A program made the position numbers and the translations under genes. DNA of 64,000 bases from Chitinophaga silvatica (GTDB lineage: Bacteria > Bacteroidota > Bacteroidia > Chitinophagales > Chitinophagaceae): assembly GCF_003419895.1 (NCBI RefSeq), contig NZ_QPMM01000006.1, positions 372,001 to 436,000 of the forward strand, written 5' to 3'. Positions 47,044-55,353 of this stretch are shown in pieces. The first letter of the stretch is position 1. Every line of letters starts with the position of its first letter. The notes under the pieces were generated by a model. It was not told the DNA's origin. It searched no databases and saw only the letters and a program-made list of their open reading frames with translations.

Positions 47044-48354
47044 TTAGTTTCTTTTTACTATCCATTTCATGGCTTCCTTCAGCGTGATTTTCTTACCATA
47101 AAGCAGAATCCCTGTACGATAAATTTTACCAGCTAACCAGGTAGTCAGAATAAATCCGCCGATCAGACAAATAAACGATAACCCTAATTGCCAGTAAGGT
47201 ACTGTACCCGGTACTCCATATGGTAATCTTGTCATCATTACTATAGGGGAAGTGAATGGAATAATTGATCCCCAAACGGCCAACGAACTTTCTGGATTTT
47301 GTACTGATTTGATCATAATCATAATTCCGATAATGATTGGAACAGTAATAGGGAAAGAAAGTTGTTGAATATCAGTTGCATCTTCATTGGCTAAACTACC
47401 TACAGCCGCATAAAGAGAAGAATAGAATAAATAACCGCCCAGGAAATAAAGGAAGAAGCATGGAATTAATAAGCCCCAGTTGATGCTTCCCATTACCTGG
47501 CTGATGTTTTTTACCATTTCAGCAGCTTTTGCCTGATCTACAGTGGAAGTGCCCTGAGAAGCGGCTTGCATAACTTCAGGTGAAATAAATAAAGGAATAA
47601 TAATCGTGTAAATAACGGTAATTAATACGCCCCAGATCAAAAATTGTAGCAACCCAACAGCTCCGATACCAACAATTTTGCCCATCATGAGCTGGAATGG
47701 TCTTACACTGGAAACCATTACTTCAGAAATACGGTTAACTTTTTCCTCCATTACACCTCTCATTACCGTAGTACCAAACAACAGCAACACAAAGTAAATA
47801 ATAAAGCCACTGGCATAGCCAACACCATAAGCTACAAGCGAACTACCTTTTTTATCTTCCTTTCCATTTTTGAATACAACTTCAGCATCCGATCTGAGCT
47901 CTTTCAATTTTGCAGGATCGAGCCCCTGTTCTGCCAGTCTTTTGTTTTCTATTACATCATTAATCTGTTTATTGATTTCATGTTCGAGCGTAATGTTTGC
48001 TTGTCCTTTACTATAGAATTCAAAACCGGATGGTCTTTCAAGATCAAATTTCGGGATGAATAAAACACCCTGAAATCCCTGGCTCTCATAATTGGCTTTC
48101 AGGCTGTCGAACGATTGATTTGCAGGTAGATATTTAAAATAGATTCCTTTTTCGTCCGGGAATTTATTCTCAAATAGCCCGCTCTGATCAATTACTGCAA
48201 TACGTTTTTTCTCATTATCGCCTGTTGCGAGTAAAATGGGAACAATGATCATTGCTGCAAAAGCAAGTGGAACTAAGAGTGTAGTAACCAGAAAAGATTT
48301 CTTACGGATACGGGTAAGAAATTCCCGTTTTATGATGATAAGAATTTTGTTCAT
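47044..48354 (-). CDS. ABC-2 type permease, NatB-like
   Basis: 436 residues. N-terminal membrane segment (FLVTTLLVPLAFAAMIIVPILL) after a basic tail, a periplasmic region of about 130 residues, and then five more hydrophobic segments (GYASGFIIYFVLLLFGTTVM, LLQFLIWGVLITVIYTIII, GLLIPCFFLYFLGGYLFYSSL, ITVPIIIGIMIMI, LGLSFICLIGGFILTTWL). This is the ABC-2/NatB pattern of sodium or drug exporters. Encoded 14 bases after the ATPase gene. Confidence 0.92.
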   Translation of the reverse strand: MNKILIIIKREFLTRIRKKSFLVTTLLVPLAFAAMIIVPILLATGDNEKKRIAVIDQSGLFENKFPDEKGIYFKYLPANQSFDSLKANYESQGFQGVLFIPKFDLERPSGFEFYSKGQANITLEHEINKQINDVIENKRLAEQGLDPAKLKELRSDAEVVFKNGKEDKKGSSLVAYGVGYASGFIIYFVLLLFGTTVMRGVMEEKVNRISEVMVSSVRPFQLMMGKIVGIGAVGLLQFLIWGVLITVIYTIIIPLFISPEVMQAASQGTSTVDQAKAAEMVKNISQVMGSINWGLLIPCFFLYFLGGYLFYSSLYAAVGSLANEDATDIQQLSFPITVPIIIGIMIMIKSVQNPESSLAVWGSIIPFTSPIVMMTRLPYGVPGTVPYWQLGLSFICLIGGFILTTWLAGKIYRTGILLYGKKITLKEAMKWIVKRN

Positions 48355-48368
48355 AAGTCAAGTTGTAA

Positions 48369-49310
48369 TCAGGAAAGAACAGGTGCTGTTTTCAGGTCGG
48401 CTTCTTCAGTTTGTTTTACCTGCTTGATAAATACTTCATTAATGGTTGGAAGTATTTCTTCAAAGTAAGTAACAGGAATATCCTGGCGGATGAAGTGTAG
48501 TAATATATCGTTAGTAGTACTATCTTCATTCAGTTTTACAGTAAATGCCTTATCGTGTGTTTCGATAATATTGAAATGCCAGGTAGCCATTTGTGCCGGA
48601 TTAGGCATAGTACCTAAACCCACTTTAAAGAGGCCTTGTTTGAATTCCTGTTTGATTCCGGCAACACTTCCATCGAGTATTTTCTGCCCTTTATTAACCA
48701 GCATAATATGGTCGCAGATTTCTTCCACCTGTTCCATACGGTGGGTAGAAAAGATGATGGTAGTACCTTCTTTACTAAGGTTGAAGATTTCCTGTTTGAT
48801 CATCTCTGAGTTGATGGGGTCTAATCCGGTGAATGGTTCATCGAGGATCAGGAGTTTAGGTTTATGCAACACAGTAGAAATAAATTGCACTTTTTGTTGC
48901 ATTCCTTTACTCAATTCATCTACCTTTTTAGTGTACCAGGAGTTGATATCGAATTTATCGAACCAATATTTTATACTGCTGGTAGCTTCTTTTTTACTGA
49001 GGCCTTTTAGTTGGGCAAGATAGAGCGTTTGCTCGCCAACCATCATTTTTTTATATAGGCCTCTTTCTTCCGGCATATAGCCGATATATTGAATATCCTT
49101 TTCAGGATCAAATGGATGGCCATTGAATGTAATTTTGCCTTCATCGGGGTAGAAGATGCCTGTTAGCATTCGTAACAAGGTAGTTTTGCCGGCTCCGTTT
49201 GGGCCCAGCAGCCCAAAGATGCTTCCCTGCTGGATGGAGAAGGAAATATCATCTACGGCTTTGTGGGTTTCATAATACTTTTTGAGATGCGATACTTCGA
49301 GTAAGTTCAT
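48369..49310 (-). CDS. ABC transporter ATPase, NatA-like (DUF4162)
   Basis: 313 residues, start at ATG 49310 (MNLLEVSHLKKYYETHKAV); a TTG five codons upstream is less likely. Walker A GPNGAGKTT (about 36-44), signature LSKGMQQKVQF, Walker B LLILDEPFTGLDP and H-loop STHRMEQVEEI. The C-terminal 90 residues match a DUF4162-type regulatory domain. Partner of the NatB-like permease downstream. Confidence 0.95.
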   Translation of the reverse strand: MNLLEVSHLKKYYETHKAVDDISFSIQQGSIFGLLGPNGAGKTTLLRMLTGIFYPDEGKITFNGHPFDPEKDIQYIGYMPEERGLYKKMMVGEQTLYLAQLKGLSKKEATSSIKYWFDKFDINSWYTKKVDELSKGMQQKVQFISTVLHKPKLLILDEPFTGLDPINSEMIKQEIFNLSKEGTTIIFSTHRMEQVEEICDHIMLVNKGQKILDGSVAGIKQEFKQGLFKVGLGTMPNPAQMATWHFNIIETHDKAFTVKLNEDSTTNDILLHFIRQDIPVTYFEEILPTINEVFIKQVKQTEEADLKTAPVLS

Positions 49311-49362
49311 ACTGGAAATTAGCAATTAATCTGTTAAGAAGATAGTAAATATTAGACGATTA

Positions 49363-50922
49363 TTACTTTAATTTTTCGGCAATAACAGCAGCAACGCGTT
49401 CTCCATCCATTGCAGCAGAAACAATACCACCGGCATAACCAGCACCTTCCGCGCAAGGGTAAAGGCCGGCAATTTGAGGATGTTCCAAAGTATCGTTGTT
49501 GCGAGGGATGCGTACAGGTGAAGAAGTCCGGGATTCGGTGGCTACAAGTACTGCCTGTTCTGTATAATATCCCTTCATTTTTTTGCCGAATGCTTTTAAG
49601 GCAGGGCCCAGGCGTTGATGCACACTAGCGGGTAAAACGGAACGAAGATCGGTAGAATGAATGCCAGGCAGATAAGAGCAATCGGGAAGAGAAGAAGAGA
49701 TTTTTTTCTGTACAAAATCTGTCATTCGTTGTGCCGGAGCAACAAAATTTCCACCACCTGCATTGAATGCTTTTTGTTCCACCATTTGCTGGAAGTACAT
49801 AGCAGCTAAAGGGCCATGTTTGGCAAATGGAGTAAAGTCGGATTCATCTACAGTTACGACCATACCTGAATTGGCGTAAGGGTTATTTCTTTTGGAGGGC
49901 GACCATCCGTTTACCACCAGTTCACCCGGGTCGGTAGATGCTGGAGCAATAATGCCACCAGGACACATACAGAAAGAGAAAACGCCGCGGCCCTCCACTT
50001 GTTCTACCAGGCTATAGCTGGCCGGTGGAAGGAAGTCGCCTCTCAGATCGCAATGATATTGAGCTTTATCTATTATTTCCTGTGGGTGTTCAATTCTTAC
50101 ACCTAAAGCAAATGGTTTTGCTTCCAGGAGGATATTTTTACTATGTAGTAGTGTAAATATATCTCTTGCTGAGTGACCGGTTGCCAGGATGATATCGGCA
50201 GCATGAAAAGTTTGGCCGGTTGCAGTAGTTACACCGGTGACTTTATTATTGGCAATAAGTATATCGGTTACTTTTTGTTCGAAATGAACTTCTCCGCCAC
50301 TATTGATAATTTGTTCCCTCATAGCAGTGATGATATGTGGGAGTTTATTGGTACCAATATGAGGGTGAGCATCGATCATTATTTTTTCATCGGCGCCAAA
50401 AAAGACGAATATGTTAAGGATTCGATTAATATCACCACGTTTATTGGAGCGGGTATAAAGTTTACCATCGGAGTAGGTACCGGCGCCACCTTCGCCGAAG
50501 CAGTAATTAGATTCGGGGTTTACGATACCGGTTTTATTGAGTGCGGCCAGATCGCGGCGGCGGGCGCGTACATCTTTACCTCTTTCGAGGATGATGGGTT
50601 TAATGCCGGCTTCTATGAGGCGTAGTGCAGCAAAGAGGCCAGCAGGGCCGGCTCCGACAATAATAACTGACGGGGCATTGGCTGGTAGGGAGTGATAGGT
50701 AGGGTGAAGATGCGGCCTTACTATCCAGGGTTCATTGATGAATACCTGTAGGGTAAGTATAAAATATACTTGTCTGGAGCGGGCGTCAATAGAGCGTTTG
50801 AGTAGATTGAATCCGGTGATGGCGGCAGGTTTGACATTTAGTTCATTGGCTGCTGCCTGTAGGATATGTGTATGATTACCTGCGTTGGCAGGTAAGAGTT
50901 TGAGGGAGATTTGTTGAATCAT
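49363..50922 (-). CDS. Uncharacterised FAD-dependent dehydrogenase (COG2509-like)
   Basis: 519 residues. FAD-binding motif VIIVGAGPAGLFAALRLIEAG at about 86-106, after an N-terminal domain of about 80 residues; then GEGGAGTYSDGKLYTRSNK and ATGHSARDIF, hallmarks of this family. C-terminal GLYPCAEGAGYAGGIVSAAMDGERVA closes the flavin site. No membrane segments. The family is widespread and its reaction is not established. Upstream on the same strand is the DUF3127 gene, separated by a long hairpin. Confidence 0.9.
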   Translation of the reverse strand: MIQQISLKLLPANAGNHTHILQAAANELNVKPAAITGFNLLKRSIDARSRQVYFILTLQVFINEPWIVRPHLHPTYHSLPANAPSVIIVGAGPAGLFAALRLIEAGIKPIILERGKDVRARRRDLAALNKTGIVNPESNYCFGEGGAGTYSDGKLYTRSNKRGDINRILNIFVFFGADEKIMIDAHPHIGTNKLPHIITAMREQIINSGGEVHFEQKVTDILIANNKVTGVTTATGQTFHAADIILATGHSARDIFTLLHSKNILLEAKPFALGVRIEHPQEIIDKAQYHCDLRGDFLPPASYSLVEQVEGRGVFSFCMCPGGIIAPASTDPGELVVNGWSPSKRNNPYANSGMVVTVDESDFTPFAKHGPLAAMYFQQMVEQKAFNAGGGNFVAPAQRMTDFVQKKISSSLPDCSYLPGIHSTDLRSVLPASVHQRLGPALKAFGKKMKGYYTEQAVLVATESRTSSPVRIPRNNDTLEHPQIAGLYPCAEGAGYAGGIVSAAMDGERVAAVIAEKLK

Positions 50923-50949
50923 GTTAGGTGTTTATCCTAAAATATTATT

Positions 50950-51007
50950 ATGTATTTAGGGATTTGGAATGCGTGAAAACTAGCGCATTTCAAATCCCTA
51001 AATACAT
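50950..51007. terminator. 24-bp hairpin between the DUF3127 and FAD dehydrogenase genes
   Basis: Arms 50950-50973 and 50984-51007 pair over 24 bases with a single G/A difference (a GU wobble in RNA) around a 10-base loop. It lies 27 bases past the DUF3127 stop on the minus strand. There is no U-run, so it could be a processing or stability element rather than a terminator. Confidence 0.7.
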
Positions 51008-51033
51008 TTATTTTTCCAGTAATCTGTGTGTAA

Positions 51034-51417
51034 TTAGAACGGAAGGTCGTCTCCACCATCGCCACCAGCGGGCATTTGAGGAGCGCTATAATTAGGCATT
51101 GGATCAGTTCCGGGAGCCGGAGCGGCCATTACAGACTCCATACGCCAGGCATCAAGGTTAGTGATGTAGTTTACTTTACCATCTTTTTCCCATCTGGTAC
51201 CTTTGATATTGAAATAAACTTTAACATTCTCACCTTCATTGAACCGGTCAACGATACCAGTACGATCTTGTACCGACTGGAACTTAATATAGTTGTTAAT
51301 AACACGGCCGTTGATGTCGTCAGACTTTTCTATAACGAATTCTCTTGTTTTAAAAGTTTCGCTACGTTGCACCGTATTGTACTTCACAATCAGCTTTCCG
51401 GTAATTTCAAAACTCAT
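51034..51417 (-). CDS. DUF3127 protein with SSB-like acidic tail
   Basis: 127 residues. N-terminal OB-like domain (FEITGKLIVKYNTVQRSETFKTREFVIE, NYIKFQSVQDRTG, ENVKVYFNIKGTRWEKDGKVNYITNLDAWRME) matches DUF3127. It is followed by a flexible Pro/Gly/Ala linker and ends in DDLPF. That C-terminal tip is the interaction motif of single-strand binding proteins with repair and replication partners. A role at single-stranded DNA is therefore likely but not demonstrated. A TATCTTTG sequence (minus strand, 51453-51446) is a possible -7 element. Confidence 0.88.
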   Translation of the reverse strand: MSFEITGKLIVKYNTVQRSETFKTREFVIEKSDDINGRVINNYIKFQSVQDRTGIVDRFNEGENVKVYFNIKGTRWEKDGKVNYITNLDAWRMESVMAAPAPGTDPMPNYSAPQMPAGGDGGDDLPF

Positions 51418-51969
51418 AGAAAAATTATTTTAAATTCAGAAGGGTCAAAGATAAGGGTATTCGTGGATGCTTGCATAAAATATTTTTAATAATAACCGGG
51501 CGCGCGGATATAAAAAAATAGTTTGATTGTTAATAGACTTAAATCCATTTTTTTAAATGGAGATACTAACATAGTTTTGCACCCTCTTCGTGAAAAGTGT
51601 TAATATCTCAACTTACTAAAGTGAACAATCTTTTACGAAGAAGGCATCTGCGATATTATTTTATCTGTTATATATCCATAATTGGATAAAAAGGAGAATA
51701 ACGATGGTAAATGACCTGTTTAGCAAGAGGGGAACATTGATGAAATCCTTTCTGGTGGCGGTAATAGGACTATGGTAATGCTAATAAGAAGGAGTTTAGG
51801 AATACTGTAATTAGGAGAATATAAACAAGGGTAGATAAATTTTTTTTTTCAACATTTTCTACAGATATTCGTCGTCCTGTCTGAAAATTTTTCAACATCC
51901 TGGTTGAGAGATTAGGAATTCGAGAACTAAGCATCCTTAATTAAGAAACAACTAATTTTTTTTATCTCA
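51418..51969. other. 552-bp region upstream of dnaA
   Basis: No recognised gene. A TAGTTTTG -7-like element occurs at 51572-51579 without a good -33 box, preceded by a small dyad CCATTT/AAATGG (51545-51560). A possible 24-codon ORF with AAGGAG spacing begins at 51704. No cluster of TTATCCACA-type DnaA boxes was seen, so an origin is not supported. A run of T occurs near 51841-51849. Confidence 0.5.
51704..51778 (+). CDS. Possible 24-residue peptide upstream of dnaA
   Basis: ATG at 51704, TAA at 51776-51778, with AAAAGGAG nine bases before the start, a strong Shine-Dalgarno unusual in this genome. The peptide MVNDLFSKRGTLMKSFLVAV is unremarkable except for a hydrophobic tail. It could be a leader peptide or simply chance. 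Confidence 0.2.
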   Translation: MVNDLFSKRGTLMKSFLVAVIGLW

Positions 51970-53403
51970 ATGAATAAAACTTGCGAACAAGTTTGGGAAA
52001 AGTGTCTTAATATAATTAGGGATATAGTTGAATGGCAGCCGTTTAAGACATGGTTTGAACCAATTAAACCCATTAAACTTGAAAACAATGTTTTAACCAT
52101 CCAGGTCCCCAGCCAATTCTTTTATGAATATTTGGAAGAGCATTATGTGGGATTATTAGGGAAAACAATTAAAAGAGAATTAGGTAAAGAAGCCAGGTTG
52201 GAGTATCGCATTGTAGTAGAGAATGGTACACCACATCAACATCCCAAAACAGTAAACATGCCTACGCAGTTTACCAAACCTCAGAAAGACAATGAAGTAG
52301 ATTTCCCCTTAACCATTCATAACCCGGTTAAGAACCCTTTTGTAATCCCAGGAATTAAGCGCGTACAGATCGATTCGCAGCTAAATCCTAACTATACGTT
52401 TGATGCGTATGTAGAAGGTGACAGTAACAGAGTTGCTCGTCGCGCTGGTAAAACTGTCGCAGAAAAGCCCGGTGGTACCTCTTTTAACCCTCTTGTTATA
52501 TATGGGGGAGTAGGTTTAGGTAAAACGCATCTGGCGCAAGCAGTGGGCAATGATGTAAAACGTATACATCCCAATAAAGCCGTTCTGTATGTTAGTGCCG
52601 AAAAGTTTATTAACCAATTTATTGATCACTCAAAAAACAATATTATCAACGACTTTATTCATTTCTATCAGCTGATAGATGTATTGATCGTAGATGATAT
52701 CCAGTTTTTTGCAAGAGCAGAGAAAACCCAGGATGCTTTCTTTGCTATCTTCAACCACTTACATCAATCCGGTAAACAACTGATCCTAACATCAGATAAA
52801 GCACCGAAAGATTTAGATGGTGTGCAGGAAAGATTATTGAGCCGTTTTCGCTGGGGATTAAGCGCCGATATTCAGGTGCCTGATTTCGAAACCAGAATGG
52901 AGATTCTGGAAATGAAAATGCGCAACGATGGCCTGGAAATGCCTAAAGAGGTGGTAAAGTACGTGGCTTATAATATTCAAACCAATGTAAGAGAACTGGA
53001 AGGCGCTCTCATTTCATTACTTGCCCAATCTTCCCTGAATCGCAAAGAAATTGATCTGGAACTGGCGAAACGTGTATTGAAGTCGTTTGTTAAAACTTCT
53101 TCCAAAGAAATTACCATCGAAAGCATTCAGAAAATGGTTTGTGAATATTTTGATGTGCCTTACGATAAACTGTTGCAGAAAACCCGTAAGCGTGAAATAG
53201 TACAAGCCAGACAGATAACAATGTACCTTGCGAAATCATTTACAAAGAATTCACTAAAAACCATTGGAGAACACTTTGGAGGCCGTGACCATACTACCGT
53301 TATTCACAGCTGCCAAACTGTTAAAGACCTGATGGATACAGATAATAACTTCCGCGATAGCGTGATTGAATTACAACAGAAAGTACAACTTGCTGCTATG
53401 TAG
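51970..53403 (+). CDS. dnaA: Chromosomal replication initiator DnaA
   Basis: 477 residues. Domain I at the N-terminus (CEQVWEKCLNIIRDIVEW), domain II linker (about 85-140), AAA+ domain with Walker A GGVGLGKT (179-186), Walker B VLIVDDIQFF and sensor LSRFRWGLSADI, and a C-terminal DNA-binding helix-turn-helix with the signature GGRDHTTVIHS near residue 438. Length is normal. Initiates replication by binding DnaA boxes. No dnaN or gyrB is adjacent, which is common in Bacteroidota. A perfect terminator hairpin follows. Confidence 0.98.
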   Translation: MNKTCEQVWEKCLNIIRDIVEWQPFKTWFEPIKPIKLENNVLTIQVPSQFFYEYLEEHYVGLLGKTIKRELGKEARLEYRIVVENGTPHQHPKTVNMPTQFTKPQKDNEVDFPLTIHNPVKNPFVIPGIKRVQIDSQLNPNYTFDAYVEGDSNRVARRAGKTVAEKPGGTSFNPLVIYGGVGLGKTHLAQAVGNDVKRIHPNKAVLYVSAEKFINQFIDHSKNNIINDFIHFYQLIDVLIVDDIQFFARAEKTQDAFFAIFNHLHQSGKQLILTSDKAPKDLDGVQERLLSRFRWGLSADIQVPDFETRMEILEMKMRNDGLEMPKEVVKYVAYNIQTNVRELEGALISLLAQSSLNRKEIDLELAKRVLKSFVKTSSKEITIESIQKMVCEYFDVPYDKLLQKTRKREIVQARQITMYLAKSFTKNSLKTIGEHFGGRDHTTVIHSCQTVKDLMDTDNNFRDSVIELQQKVQLAAM

Positions 53404-53448
53404 CCTGTATTTAGCCCTGGAACCTTATTGCTCACAAAGGAGTAAAGA

Positions 53449-53491
53449 AAAAAAGAAGCATAAGATTTAAAATCTTATGCTTCTTTTTTTA
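53449..53491 (+). terminator. Terminator after dnaA, also a repeat-family core
   Basis: AAAAAAAGAAGCATAAGAT-ttaaa-ATCTTATGCTTCTTTTTTT is a perfect 19-bp stem with a T-run. The stem sequence AAGAAGCATAAG is the same core found inside inverted repeats A and B, so it may derive from the same repeat family. Confidence 0.93.
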
Positions 53492-53750
53492 TAAAGCTAT
53501 AAATGCTCTGAAACCCTTCTTTTCTTTCTGGGATCAAAAAGAAAAAATCCAAATTGCTCAAATGGAACTGGAGAAACGTAAGCATTAATAATCTTGTTCT
53601 AATGCTATAAATTGATTAAAACCTTTCTTTGCTTTAAACATCCAGATTGCTTATAAAAGACCATAGAAAACAAAGAATGCTAAGGTTTTAAGAAAGTATT
53701 AAAAAACTTATGCTTCTTTATTATAACACTATTAATGCTCTAAAACCCTT
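53474..53750. repeat. Degenerate direct repeats between dnaA and tRNA-Ser
   Basis: CTTATGCTTCTTT followed by TATAA..CTATAAATGCTCT.AAACCCTT occurs at 53474-53519 and again at 53707-53750 with about 80 percent identity. A weaker partial copy lies near 53597-53627 (CTAATGCTATAAATTGATTAAAACC). The rest of 53404-53884 holds no gene. Confidence 0.6.
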
Positions 53751-53819
53751 ACGTAGCTTGGTTTTATTGATTTCTTAGCGGGCAAAAAGAAAAAATTTTT
53801 CCAAAAAAGTGAAAATGCT

Positions 53820-53850
53820 TTTGGAGAATATAAAACTTTGATTATTTTTG
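53820..53850 (+). promoter_or_regulatory. Bacteroidota-type promoter for tRNA-Ser
   Basis: TTTG (53820-53823), 19-base spacer, TATTTTTG (53843-53850), fitting -33 TTTG and -7 TAnnTTTG. It is 35 bases before the tRNA. Confidence 0.85.
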
Positions 53851-53884
53851 CAACCCCTTCAGAGACATACACAAAGGGATTTTC

Positions 53885-53973
53885 GGTGAGGTGCCTGAGT
53901 GGCCGAAAGGAACGGTTTGCTAAACCGTCGTACGGGTTAAACTGTACCGAGGGTTCGAATCCCTCCCTCACCG
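53885..53973 (+). tRNA. tRNA-Ser (anticodon GCT)
   Basis: 89-nt tRNA with acceptor stem GGTGAGG/CCTCACC, D-arm CCTGAGTGGCCGAAAGG, anticodon stem-loop CGGTTTGCTAAACCG (GCT), a long variable arm typical of serine tRNA and T-loop GGGTTCGAATCCC. Discriminator G at 53973; CCA is not encoded. Confidence 0.96.
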
Positions 53974-53982
53974 CAAGCTTTA

Positions 53983-54011
53983 AAAGGATGGACGCAAGTC
54001 TGTCCTTTTTT
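53983..54011 (+). terminator. Terminator after tRNA-Ser
   Basis: AAAGGATGGAC / GTCTGTCCTTT arms with two GU pairs, a GCAA loop and a following T-run (54006-54011). Confidence 0.88.
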
Positions 54012-54402
54012 AGTTTTATATCTACCCCAAATTATATCAACTATATTATTCAAATGAATTGCATACACTTTTCCATTATCCTTATCCGTTATCCTAACCA
54101 ATAGTTAATCTCCACAGAATGTAGGATATATATACTATTTTCATGTATCCAAAATATACCATTACTCTGCTTACCGGCAAATGAATAACAAATTATTGTC
54201 ATAGTGTCTGTTCCGTATTAAGCCCGGAAGTATCGAATAAATAACAGGAATTCACAACTCATAGTATCTGATTTGGAAATGTTCATCAGACTATAGATAG
54301 GTTCTTCATGATTGTTGCAAATAGGTCAATTATCCGGTAGTTATTGTACTTGCTTTTTCTTTTATCAACACAATAATTTCTCACCCTTTTAATTTTTCTA
54401 TT
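54012..54402. other. 391-bp gene-free leader region of the terpene synthase
   Basis: AT-rich with no ORF of note. No TAnnTTTG promoter with good spacing was found. It must contain the terpene synthase promoter. Confidence 0.5.
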
Positions 54403-55353
54403 ATGTTAGTTCTTGAAAAAAACTATGTCGAATTTCCTGGAATCACCGAAATCAGTCCTTATGCAGAAGCTGTACAGGCTCACACCCTTACTTTTGCTGA
54501 AAAATTCAATTTGTTACCGTCTGTAAAACCTTTGCTATGGTATCAAAAAGCACAATTCGGAATGCAAGGAGCACGCGAATACCCCGATGCAGGGTTTAAT
54601 GACTTATGCCTGGCAGGCGATTTACTCACCTGGTTGTTCTCGGTTGATGATAAATGCGACCGCGCATCCAGCAATAAAGAAGAAGCTATTGCAATGGAGG
54701 TATTGTTATACAGATTAATTGATATCCTCGAAAACAAAGGAACCAGGTTTAAAGATGATGTTTTCAGTACAAGCCTGATAGACTTGCTCGCAAGATTCAA
54801 TGCCATCAGTACTCCATTTCTTTATCAATTATTGTGTAAGCATATTGTTACTTACCTGAGAGAATGTTTCTATGAACTGGATATGCAAACCATGAATTAT
54901 CTGCCGTCGGTCGACGAATACTTCAAAGTACGTCCAGATACCGGCTTCTCTATTATGTTTCCGTTAGTTGCTATTTTTCAGCGTTTGAATTTACCTGACG
55001 AAGTATACTTACATCCGGTAATGCAGGAAATAGAACTTATTCTAAACCTGGTTGGCGGATTAGGTAATGATGTTCATTCATTTCACCGTGAGAAGAATCT
55101 GGAAACAACAGGTTTGAATCTCATCTTCATTGCTCAGCATGAATTAAAAATATCGGAAGATGAAGCATTTAGTTATGTGATAAATGAGCACGATCAGTAT
55201 CTGGAAAAGCTGGAAATAGCCTGCTCACAACTCCCATTCTGGAGCCCGGCAATTAATACCCAGGTAGATGAATACGTATTAGGTCTGAAAAAAATTTTAA
55301 GAGGATATTACGACTGGGCTACGATAGAAAGCAAGCGTTATACTGCTGCATAA
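54403..55353 (+). CDS. Class I terpene synthase
   Basis: 316-residue single-domain cyclase. The aspartate-rich motif is DDKCD (D82-D86), the pyrophosphate sensor is R177 in KVRPDTGFS, the Mg-binding NSE triad is intact in NDVHSFHRE (N222, S226, E230) and an RY pair closes the C-terminus (R312, Y313). It ionises an isoprenyl diphosphate and cyclises it; mono-, sesqui- or diterpene product cannot be told. Chitinophaga species are known to have such enzymes. No prenyltransferase or P450 gene is adjacent, so it is an orphan. Its 3' end overlaps that of the convergent histidine kinase gene by 16 bases. Confidence 0.95.
   Translation: MLVLEKNYVEFPGITEISPYAEAVQAHTLTFAEKFNLLPSVKPLLWYQKAQFGMQGAREYPDAGFNDLCLAGDLLTWLFSVDDKCDRASSNKEEAIAMEVLLYRLIDILENKGTRFKDDVFSTSLIDLLARFNAISTPFLYQLLCKHIVTYLRECFYELDMQTMNYLPSVDEYFKVRPDTGFSIMFPLVAIFQRLNLPDEVYLHPVMQEIELILNLVGGLGNDVHSFHREKNLETTGLNLIFIAQHELKISEDEAFSYVINEHDQYLEKLEIACSQLPFWSPAINTQVDEYVLGLKKILRGYYDWATIESKRYTAA

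Noticed and set aside
51418-51969. Possible replication origin next to dnaA
   Set aside because: No cluster of TTATCCACA-like boxes; the single TTATCCACA seen (about 40578) is inside a coding region.
53732-53971. Minus-strand 79-residue ORF across tRNA-Ser
   Set aside because: It is the reverse complement of the tRNA (start MREGFEPSVQF is a frequent tRNA-antisense artefact).
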